From the NCBI RefSeq assembly GCF_003731765.1, contig NZ_MOAL01000006.1:1-64000 (forward strand): a stretch of DNA of 64,000 bases, given 5' to 3'. This DNA comes from Pseudomonas chlororaphis (GTDB lineage: Bacteria > Pseudomonadota > Gammaproteobacteria > Pseudomonadales > Pseudomonadaceae). Shown piece by piece: positions 33,682 to 41,440 of the stretch. Position numbers and translations under genes: made by a program. Each line of letters opens with the position of its first letter. The first letter of the stretch is position 1. The notes beneath the pieces were generated by a model, which saw only the letters and a program-made list of their open reading frames with translations, searched no databases and was not told the DNA's origin.

Positions 33682-33700
33682 AATTGCGACTCATTCTCAA
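33682..33700 (+). promoter_or_regulatory. Candidate Fur box upstream of the sigma factor gene
   Basis: AATTGCGACTCATTCTCAA, 16 bp before the start codon of the ECF sigma gene, resembles the GATAATGATAATCATTATC Fur consensus in its right part (ATTCTCA) and in position. It is consistent with iron repression of a FecI-type system. The match is imperfect. Confidence 0.5.
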
Positions 33701-33715
33701 TAGCGCGCCACGTCT

Positions 33716-34249
33716 ATGCCTCCGGTCGTTTCCTATCCCACGCCTCATCAACCCATTGCTGCACTGTATGGCGATCATCACGGCTGGCTGGTGGGCTGGT
33801 TGCGTGCTCGCTTGGGTTGCTCCCAGCAGGCCGCGGACATGGCCCAGGATACGTTTATCCGCTTGCTCACGGCCGACCCGCAAAAGGCCGTGGTGACCCA
33901 ACTCAACGAGCCCCGGCATTTCCTGGTGACCATCGCCAAACGGGTGATGATCGATAGTTTTCGCCGTCGGGCCCTGGAGCAGGCCTACTTGCAAGCCCTG
34001 GCCGAACAGCCTGAAGCCCTGGGAATTTCCCCGGAAGAACGCTGGATCCTCCTGGAAACCCTGCAGCGCCTGGACGCCATGCTCGACGGCCTGGGGCGCA
34101 AGGTGAAGCGTGCCTTTCTGCTCTCGCAATTGCAGGGCCTGCCCTACAAGGACATCGCCGAGCAGTTGCAGGTGTCGGTGAGTTCGGTGACCAAGTACGT
34201 GGCCAAAGCCACCGAGCAGTGCCTGTTCTTCGCCCTGGACAATCCGTGA
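33716..34249 (+). CDS. FecI-type ECF sigma factor for iron uptake
   Basis: A 177-residue extracytoplasmic-function sigma factor with region 2 (DMAQDTFIRLLTADP...RHFLVTIAKRVMIDSFRRRALE) and region 4 (LQGLPYKDIAEQLQVSVSSVTKYVAKA), typical of FecI/FpvI/PupI proteins. The stop overlaps the start of the FecR gene (TGATG) and a TonB receptor with a signalling domain follows. Together they form a cell-surface signalling set: ligand binding at the receptor releases the sigma factor through FecR, which then transcribes the receptor gene. Expression is probably Fur-repressed. Confidence 0.92.
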   Translation: MPPVVSYPTPHQPIAALYGDHHGWLVGWLRARLGCSQQAADMAQDTFIRLLTADPQKAVVTQLNEPRHFLVTIAKRVMIDSFRRRALEQAYLQALAEQPEALGISPEERWILLETLQRLDAMLDGLGRKVKRAFLLSQLQGLPYKDIAEQLQVSVSSVTKYVAKATEQCLFFALDNP

Positions 34250-35181
34250 TGGCCCCGGACCCGCAACGTCAGGCCTTGAGCGCGGCGGCCCATTGGCTGG
34301 CCCGCCTGGCAGCCGCCCCGGGTGATCCGGAGTTGCAACAGGCGTTTCGCGCCTGGCATCAGCAGAACCCGCAACACCAGTGGGCCTGGCAGCGTGTGGA
34401 GCAATTGCAGGCCCAACTGGGCAGCCTGCCGCCGACCCTGGCGGGCAAGGTTCTCGATCCGGCGCGCCTGGATCGCCGTACCGTGCTCAAGGGGTTGGGC
34501 CTGGGCGTCGGCGCCAGTTGGCTGGGCTGGTCGGGCTACCGCCAGGCGCCGGTGTGGCTGGCTGACCAGCGCACCGCGGTAGGCGAGCGGCGCACCCTGC
34601 AACTGGCCGACGGTAGCCGCTTGAGCCTGGACACCGACAGCGCCGTGGACATTCGCTACAGCCCCGAGGTGCGCCTGCTGACCCTGCGAGCGGGGGCAAT
34701 TCTCATCGAAACGGCCCAGGACCCACGGCCGTTTATCGTGCGCAGCGCCGAGGGCGACTTGCGCGCCCTCGGTACTCGCTTCAGCGTGCGCCAGGACGAC
34801 GGCCTGACCACCCTCAGCGTGTTGCAGCACGCGGTGGCGGTGCGCCCGAGCCATCAGTCAGGGGAAACCGTGGTCAACGCAGGCCAGGCTGTAACGTTCG
34901 ACAGCCAGCACCTGTTGACCCGCAGCGACATTGAACCCGGGGCCGGCGAGTGGAGCCAGGGTCGCTTGCTGGTCGACGGCTGGCGCCTGGATCACCTGCT
35001 GGCCGAATTGCAGCGCTATCGCCACGGCTACCTGGGGTGTGATCCACAAGTGGCGCACCTGCGCGTATCTGGGGCCTATCCTCTGGATGACAGCGAGCGG
35101 GCCCTGGCGGCCATCGCCCGGGCACTGCCGGTGCGGATTGTCCAGCGCACGCGTTTCTGGACTCGGCTGGTGGCGGCCTGA
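34249..35181 (+). CDS. FecR-type anti-sigma factor/sigma regulator
   Basis: A 310-residue inner-membrane regulator. The N-terminal cytoplasmic anti-sigma domain (DUF4880 type, about 1-75) is followed by a single hydrophobic segment beginning DRRTVLKGLGLGVGASWLGW, then the periplasmic FecR domain (RTLQLADGSRLSLDTDSAVDIRYS) and the STN-like C-terminal end that contacts the receptor. The twin-arginine before the membrane segment suggests Tat-dependent insertion, as reported for PupR of P. putida. The ATG at 34249 overlaps the sigma gene stop. Confidence 0.9.
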   Translation: MAPDPQRQALSAAAHWLARLAAAPGDPELQQAFRAWHQQNPQHQWAWQRVEQLQAQLGSLPPTLAGKVLDPARLDRRTVLKGLGLGVGASWLGWSGYRQAPVWLADQRTAVGERRTLQLADGSRLSLDTDSAVDIRYSPEVRLLTLRAGAILIETAQDPRPFIVRSAEGDLRALGTRFSVRQDDGLTTLSVLQHAVAVRPSHQSGETVVNAGQAVTFDSQHLLTRSDIEPGAGEWSQGRLLVDGWRLDHLLAELQRYRHGYLGCDPQVAHLRVSGAYPLDDSERALAAIARALPVRIVQRTRFWTRLVAA

Positions 35182-35284
35182 GCCCGGGCAAAAAATAAAT
35201 TCACGGTGCCTTGTCGATTGTCGGGTGCTCGTTCGACTCCCTCCTGAAACACACCCTCTCGCCACCGGATTATCAGGAGTCAGC

Positions 35285-37777
35285 ATGTACCCAGGGCCTA
35301 GCACCGCCGTCGATCACCCCCGTCTTCCAGGGCGCACCCGGTTTGCCAGAAAACCGTTGGCCGTGGCCGTGTTCGGGGCATCCCTGGCCCTGCAGTATGC
35401 GCTGCTAGAGCCTCTGTTCAACGACGCTGCCCAGGCCTGCGCGGCGGCCCAGGTCAAGCAGTACCAAGTTGAAGGCGGCGCCTTGGGCAGTGTGCTCAGC
35501 CGCTTTGCCGGGGAGGCCGGGGTGGTGCTGTCGTTCGATGCCGGGTTGACGGCCGGCAAGCAAAGCCCGGGTCTTAATGGCACTTACAGCGTCGAGCAAG
35601 GGTTTGCCCGGCTGCTGGCCGGCAGTGAGTTGATGGCGCTGGGCAATGCCGATGGCAGCTTTGGCCTGATACCCGTCAGCAGCGGCTCGGCCCTCACCCT
35701 GGGGCCCACCTCGGTCACCGCCGGGGCGCTGGGCATGACCACCGAAGGCACTGGTTCCTACACCACCGGCGCCAGCAACACGGCCACCAAGTTGCCGTTG
35801 TCCCTGCGCCAGACGCCACAGTCGGTGAGCGTGGTCACCCGGCAACTGATGGACGACCAGAACCTCTCCAGCATCAACGACGTGCTGGCCTTTACCCCGG
35901 GCGTCTCCAGCAACCATCGAGACAGCGACCGCTACACCTTTTACGCCCGCGGTTTCCAGATCCAGAACTTTCAGTACGACGGCATCCCGGGTCAGATCGC
36001 CAACGAATCCCAGCAGTTCACCGAGAGCCTGCGGGACATGGCGGTGTATGACCGGGTCGAGGTGCTGCGCGGCGCTACCGGCCTGCTCAGCGGCGCCGGT
36101 ACGCCGTCGGCCACCATCAACCTGGTGCGCAAGCGGCCCACTGCGCAGTTCCAGGGCTATGTTTCCGGCCAGGCCGGTGCCTGGGACAAGTACCGCACCG
36201 AAGTCGACGTTTCCGGGCCCCTGACAGACGCCGGCAACGTACGTGGGCGAATGGTTGCGGCCTACCAGACCCAGCAGTCCTTTCGCGATGGGTACCAGCA
36301 GGAAAAGCGCGTTCTGTACGGCGCGCTGGACGTGGACCTGAGCGAGGACACCCTGCTGCGCTTGAGCCTGGATTATCAGAACAACAATTCCGACGGCGTG
36401 ACCTTCGGTGATATGCCACTGTTCTACAGCAACGGCCAGCAGGCGCGTTTTTCCCGCTCCTTCAACCCGGCGGCGCGCTGGAGTTACCTGGACAATACCC
36501 ACTACAATTTCGCCGCCATCGTCGAGCACAAGCTGGCCTATGACTGGAGCCTGAAGGCCGGTTACAGCCATCAATACGCCTATCGCCATGGCACGGTCGG
36601 CTCGGCCAGCAGCGGCGCGCCGGACCCAGTCACCGGCAGTGGCACCGCGATGTTTATCAACCGCCTGGACAGCTTCCAGACCCAGGACGGCCTCGACCTC
36701 TACGCCTCGGGGCCCTTCAGCCTGGGCGGGCGCCAGCATGAGTTGGTGCTGGGGGCCAATACCGCCTACACCCACCTCAACAACCCCGCCTACGAGCGGC
36801 AGAACCCGCTGGTGCCGGACATCTTCCAGTGGGACGGACGGCTGGTGGGCAAGCCGCACCTGGCCAAGACCGAGGAGAGCCTGACGCGGCTGCGACAGTC
36901 TGGGGTCTACAGCGCCGTACGGCTGAAACCTTTCGATCCACTGTCGATCATCCTTGGCACCCGGGTCAGTTGGTGGAACCAGCAGGACCGCAGCCGCGAC
37001 GAACTGACCGGCCTCAGCACCGGGGCGGACGACTCAACGAAGAAAAGCGGGGTGGTCACGCCTTATGCCGGGGTGATCTACGACCTCAACTCGCAGTATT
37101 CGCTGTACGCCAGCTACACCAGCATTTTCCTGCCCCAGACCTACTACAAGACGGCCAGCAACACCTCCCTGGCGCCCTTGGAAGGCGATAACTACGAGAT
37201 CGGGCTCAAGGGCGAGTTCTTCGACGGTGCGCTGAACGCCAGCGTTGCGCTGTTCGATGTGGAGCAGAAGAACACCCCCGAGCAGATCGGTGTGGATGCG
37301 GTGAGCGGTCGTGAGATCTATCGACCTATTGCGGGCACCAGCACCCGCGGCGTCGAGACTGAAATTTCCGGCGAGCTGCGCCAGGGTTGGAACCTGTTCG
37401 GTGGCTACACCTACCGTGAATCCCACGACAAGGACGGTCAGCGGGTCTCCGCCAACCAGCCCATGAACCTCTTCAAGCTGGGCACCACCTATCGCCTGGG
37501 CGGGGATTGGCAGCGCCTGACCGTCGGCGGCAACCTGATCTGGCAAAGCGAGATCTACGCCACCCGGACCTTTGGCGATGTGACACGCAAGGCGACTCAG
37601 GAGGACTTTGCAGTAGTCGGGCTGCTGGCCAACTACCAAGTGGACGACCATCTGTCGGTGGGGCTGAACGTTAACAACCTGTTCGACGAGAAGTACTACG
37701 ACGGCATGGGCACCTTTAATTCTGGCTCCTACGGCGAACCGCGCAATGCCATGGTCAATGCCAAGTGGACCTTCTAA
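35285..37777 (+). CDS. TonB-dependent siderophore receptor with N-terminal signalling domain
   Basis: An 830-residue outer membrane transporter. A long signal region (about 1-50) precedes a secretin/TonB short N-terminal signalling domain (YQVEGGALGSVLSRFAGEAG, about 58-130), then the plug (LRQTPQSVSVVTRQLMDDQ; VEVLRGATGLLSGAGTPSATIN) and a 22-strand barrel ending with the terminal aromatic (AMVNAKWTF). It resembles FpvA/FpvB/FoxA-type ferric siderophore receptors. The ATG at 35285 has AGGAG upstream; the frame extends further left through the fecR gene, which is not real. The ligand is unknown: pyoverdine, heterologous pyoverdine or a hydroxamate are all possible. Confidence 0.92.
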   Translation: MYPGPSTAVDHPRLPGRTRFARKPLAVAVFGASLALQYALLEPLFNDAAQACAAAQVKQYQVEGGALGSVLSRFAGEAGVVLSFDAGLTAGKQSPGLNGTYSVEQGFARLLAGSELMALGNADGSFGLIPVSSGSALTLGPTSVTAGALGMTTEGTGSYTTGASNTATKLPLSLRQTPQSVSVVTRQLMDDQNLSSINDVLAFTPGVSSNHRDSDRYTFYARGFQIQNFQYDGIPGQIANESQQFTESLRDMAVYDRVEVLRGATGLLSGAGTPSATINLVRKRPTAQFQGYVSGQAGAWDKYRTEVDVSGPLTDAGNVRGRMVAAYQTQQSFRDGYQQEKRVLYGALDVDLSEDTLLRLSLDYQNNNSDGVTFGDMPLFYSNGQQARFSRSFNPAARWSYLDNTHYNFAAIVEHKLAYDWSLKAGYSHQYAYRHGTVGSASSGAPDPVTGSGTAMFINRLDSFQTQDGLDLYASGPFSLGGRQHELVLGANTAYTHLNNPAYERQNPLVPDIFQWDGRLVGKPHLAKTEESLTRLRQSGVYSAVRLKPFDPLSIILGTRVSWWNQQDRSRDELTGLSTGADDSTKKSGVVTPYAGVIYDLNSQYSLYASYTSIFLPQTYYKTASNTSLAPLEGDNYEIGLKGEFFDGALNASVALFDVEQKNTPEQIGVDAVSGREIYRPIAGTSTRGVETEISGELRQGWNLFGGYTYRESHDKDGQRVSANQPMNLFKLGTTYRLGGDWQRLTVGGNLIWQSEIYATRTFGDVTRKATQEDFAVVGLLANYQVDDHLSVGLNVNNLFDEKYYDGMGTFNSGSYGEPRNAMVNAKWTF

Positions 37778-37860
37778 GGCCTGCCCAACGGTCGGAGTCA
37801 TGCAACTCATTGGTTGCGTTTGAGCCAGGGCCAACTAGTGTTCAGCACTGGAGGTAACCC

Positions 37861-38319
37861 ATGAACTCATCTGATCGCATTGAACGAAAAATCTTGCTCA
37901 AGGCCCCGCGTGCCGAGGTTTGGGCGGCGCTGGCGAATGCCGAAACTTTCGGCAGCTGGTTTGGCGTGGCCTTGGCCGGTCAGGCGTTTGTGCCTGGCCA
38001 GCGGACCCGCGGGCCGATTACCTACCCCGGCTACGAGCACCTGGTCTGGGATGTGTTGATCGAGCAACGGCTGCCCGAGGAGGTGTTGGCGTTCAGCTGG
38101 CACCCCTATGCGGTGGACCCGGGGACCGACTATTCGGCCGAACCCACCACCCTGGTGCAATTCGAACTCGAAGACCTGCAGGGCGGCACCTTGCTGCGGG
38201 TCACCGAGTCGGGCTTCGATGGCATCCCGGCACAGCGGCGGCTCAAGGCCTTTCGCATGAACAGCCGTGGCTGGGACGAGCAGATGAACAACATCGAGAC
38301 CTACCTTGCTCAACCCTGA
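37861..38319 (+). CDS. SRPBCC/AHSA1-domain protein
   Basis: A 152-residue START-like protein of the Aha1-C (AHSA1) type, a hydrophobic-ligand-binding fold (KILLKAPRAEVWAALANAETFGSWFGV...TLLRVTESGFDGIP). Its 3' end overlaps an ArsR-type gene. Such SRPBCC-ArsR pairs are widespread in bacteria, with the regulator thought to control the pair; function is otherwise unknown. GGAGG stands before the ATG at 37861. Confidence 0.85.
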   Translation: MNSSDRIERKILLKAPRAEVWAALANAETFGSWFGVALAGQAFVPGQRTRGPITYPGYEHLVWDVLIEQRLPEEVLAFSWHPYAVDPGTDYSAEPTTLVQFELEDLQGGTLLRVTESGFDGIPAQRRLKAFRMNSRGWDEQMNNIETYLAQP

Positions 38320-38605
38320 CCCGGCCTCACGGGCGATCATGGAGCGCTCGGCGCTGATCTTTGCGGCCTTGGGCGACGGCACCCGCCTGCGCCTGGTGGC
38401 GCTGCTGTGTGAGGGCCAGCCTTTGTCCATCAGCCAACTGACCCAGGCCACCGATATCAGCCGCCAGGCGGTGACCAAGCACCTGCAAGTCCTGGCCCTG
38501 GCCGGGCTGGTGCGCGACGCCAAGCAGGGGCGCGAGCGGCGCTGGGCCCTGGAGCCGACACAATTGATCCTGGCCCTGCATGCGCTGGAGCGTTTCTGCC
38601 GCTGA
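38306..38605 (+). CDS. ArsR-family regulator paired with the SRPBCC gene
   Basis: A winged-helix repressor of up to 99 residues (ALGDGTRLRLVALLCEGQPLSISQLTQATDISRQAVTKHLQVL), without cysteine metal ligands. Two starts are possible: TTG at 38306, overlapping the SRPBCC gene by 14 bases, or ATG at 38339 (MERSALIFAALGDG). The longer one is listed because overlap suggests translational coupling, but the ATG gives the typical family N-terminus. Confidence 0.8.
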   Translation: MLNPDPASRAIMERSALIFAALGDGTRLRLVALLCEGQPLSISQLTQATDISRQAVTKHLQVLALAGLVRDAKQGRERRWALEPTQLILALHALERFCR

Positions 38606-38663
38606 ACAACTCAGGTTTGCGCCTGGGGCTAAGGGTTTTCGGAGGGGAGGGCTATAGCGAATG

Positions 38664-38683
38664 TCTTACGTCAGACGGTAAGA
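38664..38683. promoter_or_regulatory. Inverted repeat in the position of a GacA box
   Basis: TCTTACGTC-A-GACGGTAAGA is an inverted repeat (one inserted G) about 60 bp upstream of the RsmX-like RNA. The published GacA box is TGTAAG-N6-CTTACA; here the same half-sites CTTAC and GTAAG occur in the opposite order. Position fits a GacA upstream activating sequence, but the order mismatch leaves this uncertain. Confidence 0.4.
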
Positions 38684-38729
38684 ATATCGCCTTTTGCCCT
38701 CAGGACTTTCCCCGTAACCTTCATTCCAT

Positions 38730-38843
38730 CAACTGCAGCACAGGAAGTGCTGCAGGATCAGGGACGATCGACCATCTGCATGGAGGCACCGACAGGGAGT
38801 CACCGATGGTCTTGGAGAAAACCCGCTTCGGCGGGTTTTTTTT
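38730..38843 (+). ncRNA. RsmX/Y/Z-like CsrA-sponge small RNA
   Basis: A non-coding stretch packed with six GGA motifs (38743, 38755, 38762, 38782, 38796, 38814) presented in hairpins and ended by a strong terminator. Stem 1 pairs CTGCAGCAC (38733-38741) with GTGCTGCAG (38747-38755) around the loop AGGAA. Stem 2 is GATC-AGGGAC-GATC (38756-38769). Stem 3 pairs GACCATC (38770-38776) with GATGGTC (38805-38811) and encloses GAC-AGGGA-GTC. The terminator has an AAACCCGC/GCGGGTTT stem, TTCG loop and T-run. This architecture is that of the Gac-controlled RNAs that titrate RsmA/RsmE and so derepress secondary metabolism. The exact 5' end is not determinable; the length of about 110-120 nt fits RsmX. 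Confidence 0.8.
38819..38843 (+). terminator. Rho-independent terminator of the RsmX-like RNA
   Basis: AAACCCGC (38819-38826), TTCG loop, GCGGGTTT (38831-38838), then a run of T to 38843. Confidence 0.9.
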
Positions 38844-38940
38844 GCCTGCGATTCGAGCAAGCAGCCTGTCGCGAGTTCGCCAGCGATGAGGCCCGCAAGA
38901 TCACCATCGCCGGCAAGGCTCTTGCATCCCCGAACACATC

Positions 38941-38985
38941 TGTAGGCGCCGGCTTGCCAGCGATAGGGCCCGTAAGGCCACCCTC
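38941..38985. repeat. Single REP element
   Basis: TGTAGGCGCCGGCTTGCCAG followed by CGATAGGGCCCGTAAGGCC matches the REP core seen at 9949-10290. It lies between the RsmX-like RNA and the convergent MocR gene. Confidence 0.75.
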
Positions 38986-38999
38986 CCCGTGAAGCCCAT

Positions 39000-40325
39000 T
39001 CACCGCGTGACTTCATGGCGAACCTGGGTCAGGGCCTGTTCCAGCAATGGCAGGCCAATGGACCCCAGGGCCAGCCGCAATGCCTGGGGCACATGGGCGG
39101 TGGTGGCGAAGGGCTGGGCCGAGGTCACCCGCACGCCCTGTCGCTCCAGGGCACCGACCACGCTGTCGGCGCGCAGGCCTTCGGGCAGTGTCAGCCAGAG
39201 GTAATAGGAACTCGGGTGAGCCAGGTACTCACAGCCCTTGAGCACTCGTCGTGCAAGTGTTTGCCGAGCCTGGGCATCCAGGCGCTTCTGTTCTTCCAGG
39301 CTGTCCACCAAGCCGGACTCAATCCAGCGGCAACCCAGGGCCACGGTCAGCGACGGCGTGCTCCAGGTGGACACGCGAATCGCCTGCTCCAGGGCCGGGA
39401 TCAATGCCAGGGGCGCGGCGATAAACCCCAGGCGCAAGCCCGAAGCCACGCTCTTGGATAAGCCGCTCACATAAATCGTGCGCTCCGGGGCGAGGTTTTG
39501 CAGGGGCTTGGGCGAAGGCTCGGCAAGGAAGGCGTAGGCGCCGTCCTCGATCAGCAGTAAATCGTAGGCTCGGGCCAGGTGCACCAGGCGTTGCCGGTCG
39601 GCGTCGGGCATCACTGTGCCCAGGGGGTTGTGCAGGGTCGGCATGCAATACACGGCTCGCACCGGGCGCCGTTGGCACAACGCTTCCAGGGCATCCAGGT
39701 CCATTTGTCCCTGACGCTGGGGCAGGGCTTCCAAATCCAGGCGATGACTGTGGGCCAGGGTTTTCATTCCCGGGTAGGTGAGGGCGTCGAGGGCGAGCAC
39801 CTCCCCCGGCTTGAGCAGCGCCATCACCGTCACCGCCAGGCCTTGCTGCGCACCGTTGACGATCAGCACCTGGTCACCGCCGACCCGTACCTGCCGATTG
39901 CGCAAATGCCGGGCCGCCGTTTGCCGCTCGTGGGGGCGCCCGCCCTGGGGCGCCGAGTGCAGCAGGGCATCCAGGTCCCCCGAGGCGGCGATGGCGCGCA
40001 ATCCTTCCCGCAGGCTTTGTGCCTGGCCGGGCAGGGACGGGTAGTTGAAGGTCAGGTCGAGCAGGCCGTCGGCCGCCGGCTGTTGCTCCAGGCCCATGCC
40101 CCGGGGCAGGCAGGTGTCGCGGACAAAGGTGCCGCGGCCCGGCTCGCCCACCACCAGGCCAGTGGCTTCCAGTTCGTTGTAGACCCGGAGCGCCGTGGCC
40201 AGGGCCACCCGCTCCTCGGCCATCAAGGCACGCACCGTGGGCAGTTGGGTGCCCGGGGCCAAGTGGCCATTGCGAATCAGGCCTGCGAAGCGGTCGACGA
40301 TGATTTTGTAGCGGGTACGGGGCAT
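39000..40325 (-). CDS. MocR-type regulator (GntR helix-turn-helix fused to aminotransferase)
   Basis: A 441-residue fusion. The N-terminal GntR winged helix (about 1-70: LAPGTQLPTVRALMAEERVALATALRVYNELEATG) is followed by a fold-type-I PLP aminotransferase-like domain with the PLP lysine in SGLSKSVASGLRLG and cofactor motifs NGAQQGL and MPTLHNPLG. MocR proteins sense PLP or amino compounds and usually regulate a divergent gene; here the divergent gene is a LysE-family exporter 88 bp away, so amino acid export control is a reasonable inference. Confidence 0.9.
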   Translation of the reverse strand: MPRTRYKIIVDRFAGLIRNGHLAPGTQLPTVRALMAEERVALATALRVYNELEATGLVVGEPGRGTFVRDTCLPRGMGLEQQPAADGLLDLTFNYPSLPGQAQSLREGLRAIAASGDLDALLHSAPQGGRPHERQTAARHLRNRQVRVGGDQVLIVNGAQQGLAVTVMALLKPGEVLALDALTYPGMKTLAHSHRLDLEALPQRQGQMDLDALEALCQRRPVRAVYCMPTLHNPLGTVMPDADRQRLVHLARAYDLLLIEDGAYAFLAEPSPKPLQNLAPERTIYVSGLSKSVASGLRLGFIAAPLALIPALEQAIRVSTWSTPSLTVALGCRWIESGLVDSLEEQKRLDAQARQTLARRVLKGCEYLAHPSSYYLWLTLPEGLRADSVVGALERQGVRVTSAQPFATTAHVPQALRLALGSIGLPLLEQALTQVRHEVTR

Positions 40326-40413
40326 GGCAGGGCCTGCTGTATCTAGAACAGTTTTTTGTTTGTATCAGATTGGCGGCCTAATCTAGCGCCTTTCCCGTTG
40401 GAGCGCTCCCGCC

Positions 40414-41043
40414 ATGTTGGACCTGGCAACCCTCTCGATTTTTCTGGGCGCGGTGCTGCTGTTGCTGCTCTCGCCGGGGCCGAACATGGCCTTTGTGATC
40501 AGCCACGGCGTGGCCTATGGCTGGCGTGGTGGCGTGGCCTCGGGGCTGGGCATCGGTGCGGCGGACGTGCTCCTGACCCTGCTGACTGCCAGCGGCGTCA
40601 CGGCGCTGGTGGCCGGTTGGCCGCCGGCTTTCGACCTGATCCGCTACGCCGGGGTGATCTACCTGCTCTGGCTGGCGTATCAGGCGTTGCGGTCCCAGGC
40701 CCCGGTCGGCCTCGACAGCCGCCCCAGGGTGCCGCTGCCCACGGTGTTTGTGCGGGCGCTGTGCAACAGTTTGCTGAACCCCAAGGCGCTGCTGTTTTTC
40801 ATGGTCTTCCTGCCGCAGTTCGTGCACCCGGAACGCGGCGCCATCGCTGGGCAACTGATGGTTCTGGGGTTGCTGCTGACCCTGGTCAGCGGGGTTTTTC
40901 ATACCCTGCTCGGGGTGTTTGGCGGTGGGCTGCGGCGGTTTTTTTCGACGGGTTCCGGGCTTGCCAGGGTTCAGCCCTGGCTGCTGGCGGCGGTGTTGCT
41001 GTGGCTGGCCCTGCGTTTGCTGCTGATGGCCCGCCCTGTTTGA
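40414..41043 (+). CDS. LysE-family amino acid exporter
   Basis: A 209-residue inner membrane protein with about six helices and the LysE/RhtB N-terminal motif LSPGPNMAFVISHGVAYGWRGGVASGLGIGAAD. Family members export amino acids, homoserine or their analogues. It is divergent from the MocR gene, its probable regulator, and is followed 26 bp later by the ABM-domain gene. Confidence 0.88.
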   Translation: MLDLATLSIFLGAVLLLLLSPGPNMAFVISHGVAYGWRGGVASGLGIGAADVLLTLLTASGVTALVAGWPPAFDLIRYAGVIYLLWLAYQALRSQAPVGLDSRPRVPLPTVFVRALCNSLLNPKALLFFMVFLPQFVHPERGAIAGQLMVLGLLLTLVSGVFHTLLGVFGGGLRRFFSTGSGLARVQPWLLAAVLLWLALRLLLMARPV

Positions 41044-41069
41044 TGGATCACTCACAAGGGAGTTCGAAC

Positions 41070-41414
41070 ATGTACATCGCCGCATTCATCTATAAGCCAG
41101 GACAACGGGATGAGGAGTTTCAGCGCCTGAGCTCGATCATCGACGAGATTGCCCACAGCCTGCCGGGTTTTGTCGGCAGCCAGTCGTGGGTGTCTGCCGA
41201 TCAGCAGTTGATCAACGCCAGCTATTACTGGGAAGACGAAGCCTCGATCAGCGCCTTTGCCCGTCACCCGCAGCACCTGGCCGCCAAGCGCCAATATCAG
41301 CGCTGGTACGCGGGTTATCAGGTGGTGATTTCCAAGGTGGAGCGCACCTATGGCGACGGGCGCATCAGCCAATTACTCGGCAACAGTCGCGCGGGGCACG
41401 TGGGCCGGGCCTGA
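41070..41414 (+). CDS. Antibiotic biosynthesis monooxygenase (ABM)-domain protein
   Basis: A 114-residue dimeric alpha/beta ferredoxin-like protein of the ABM superfamily (MYIAAFIYKPGQRDEEF...LPGFVGSQSWVSADQQLINASYYWEDEASISAFARHPQH). The family includes cofactor-free oxygenases, heme-degrading enzymes and proteins of unknown role; no specific activity can be assigned. AAGGGAG precedes the ATG at 41070; an ATG at 41043 overlapping the LysE gene stop is the alternative. Confidence 0.8.
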   Translation: MYIAAFIYKPGQRDEEFQRLSSIIDEIAHSLPGFVGSQSWVSADQQLINASYYWEDEASISAFARHPQHLAAKRQYQRWYAGYQVVISKVERTYGDGRISQLLGNSRAGHVGRA

Positions 41415-41440
41415 GCCGGGCCCACGTGGCAGGGCATCGG

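Noticed and set aside
33677..33715. PvdS-type box before the FecI gene (TAAAT present)
   Set aside because: No CGT occurs 16 or 17 bases after the TAAAT, so only a Fur-like site is proposed there.
34931..35284. N-terminal extension of the TonB receptor into the fecR gene
   Set aside because: The ATG at 35285 has a strong AGGAG site and precedes the signal peptide and signalling domain; the extension overlaps fecR in another frame.
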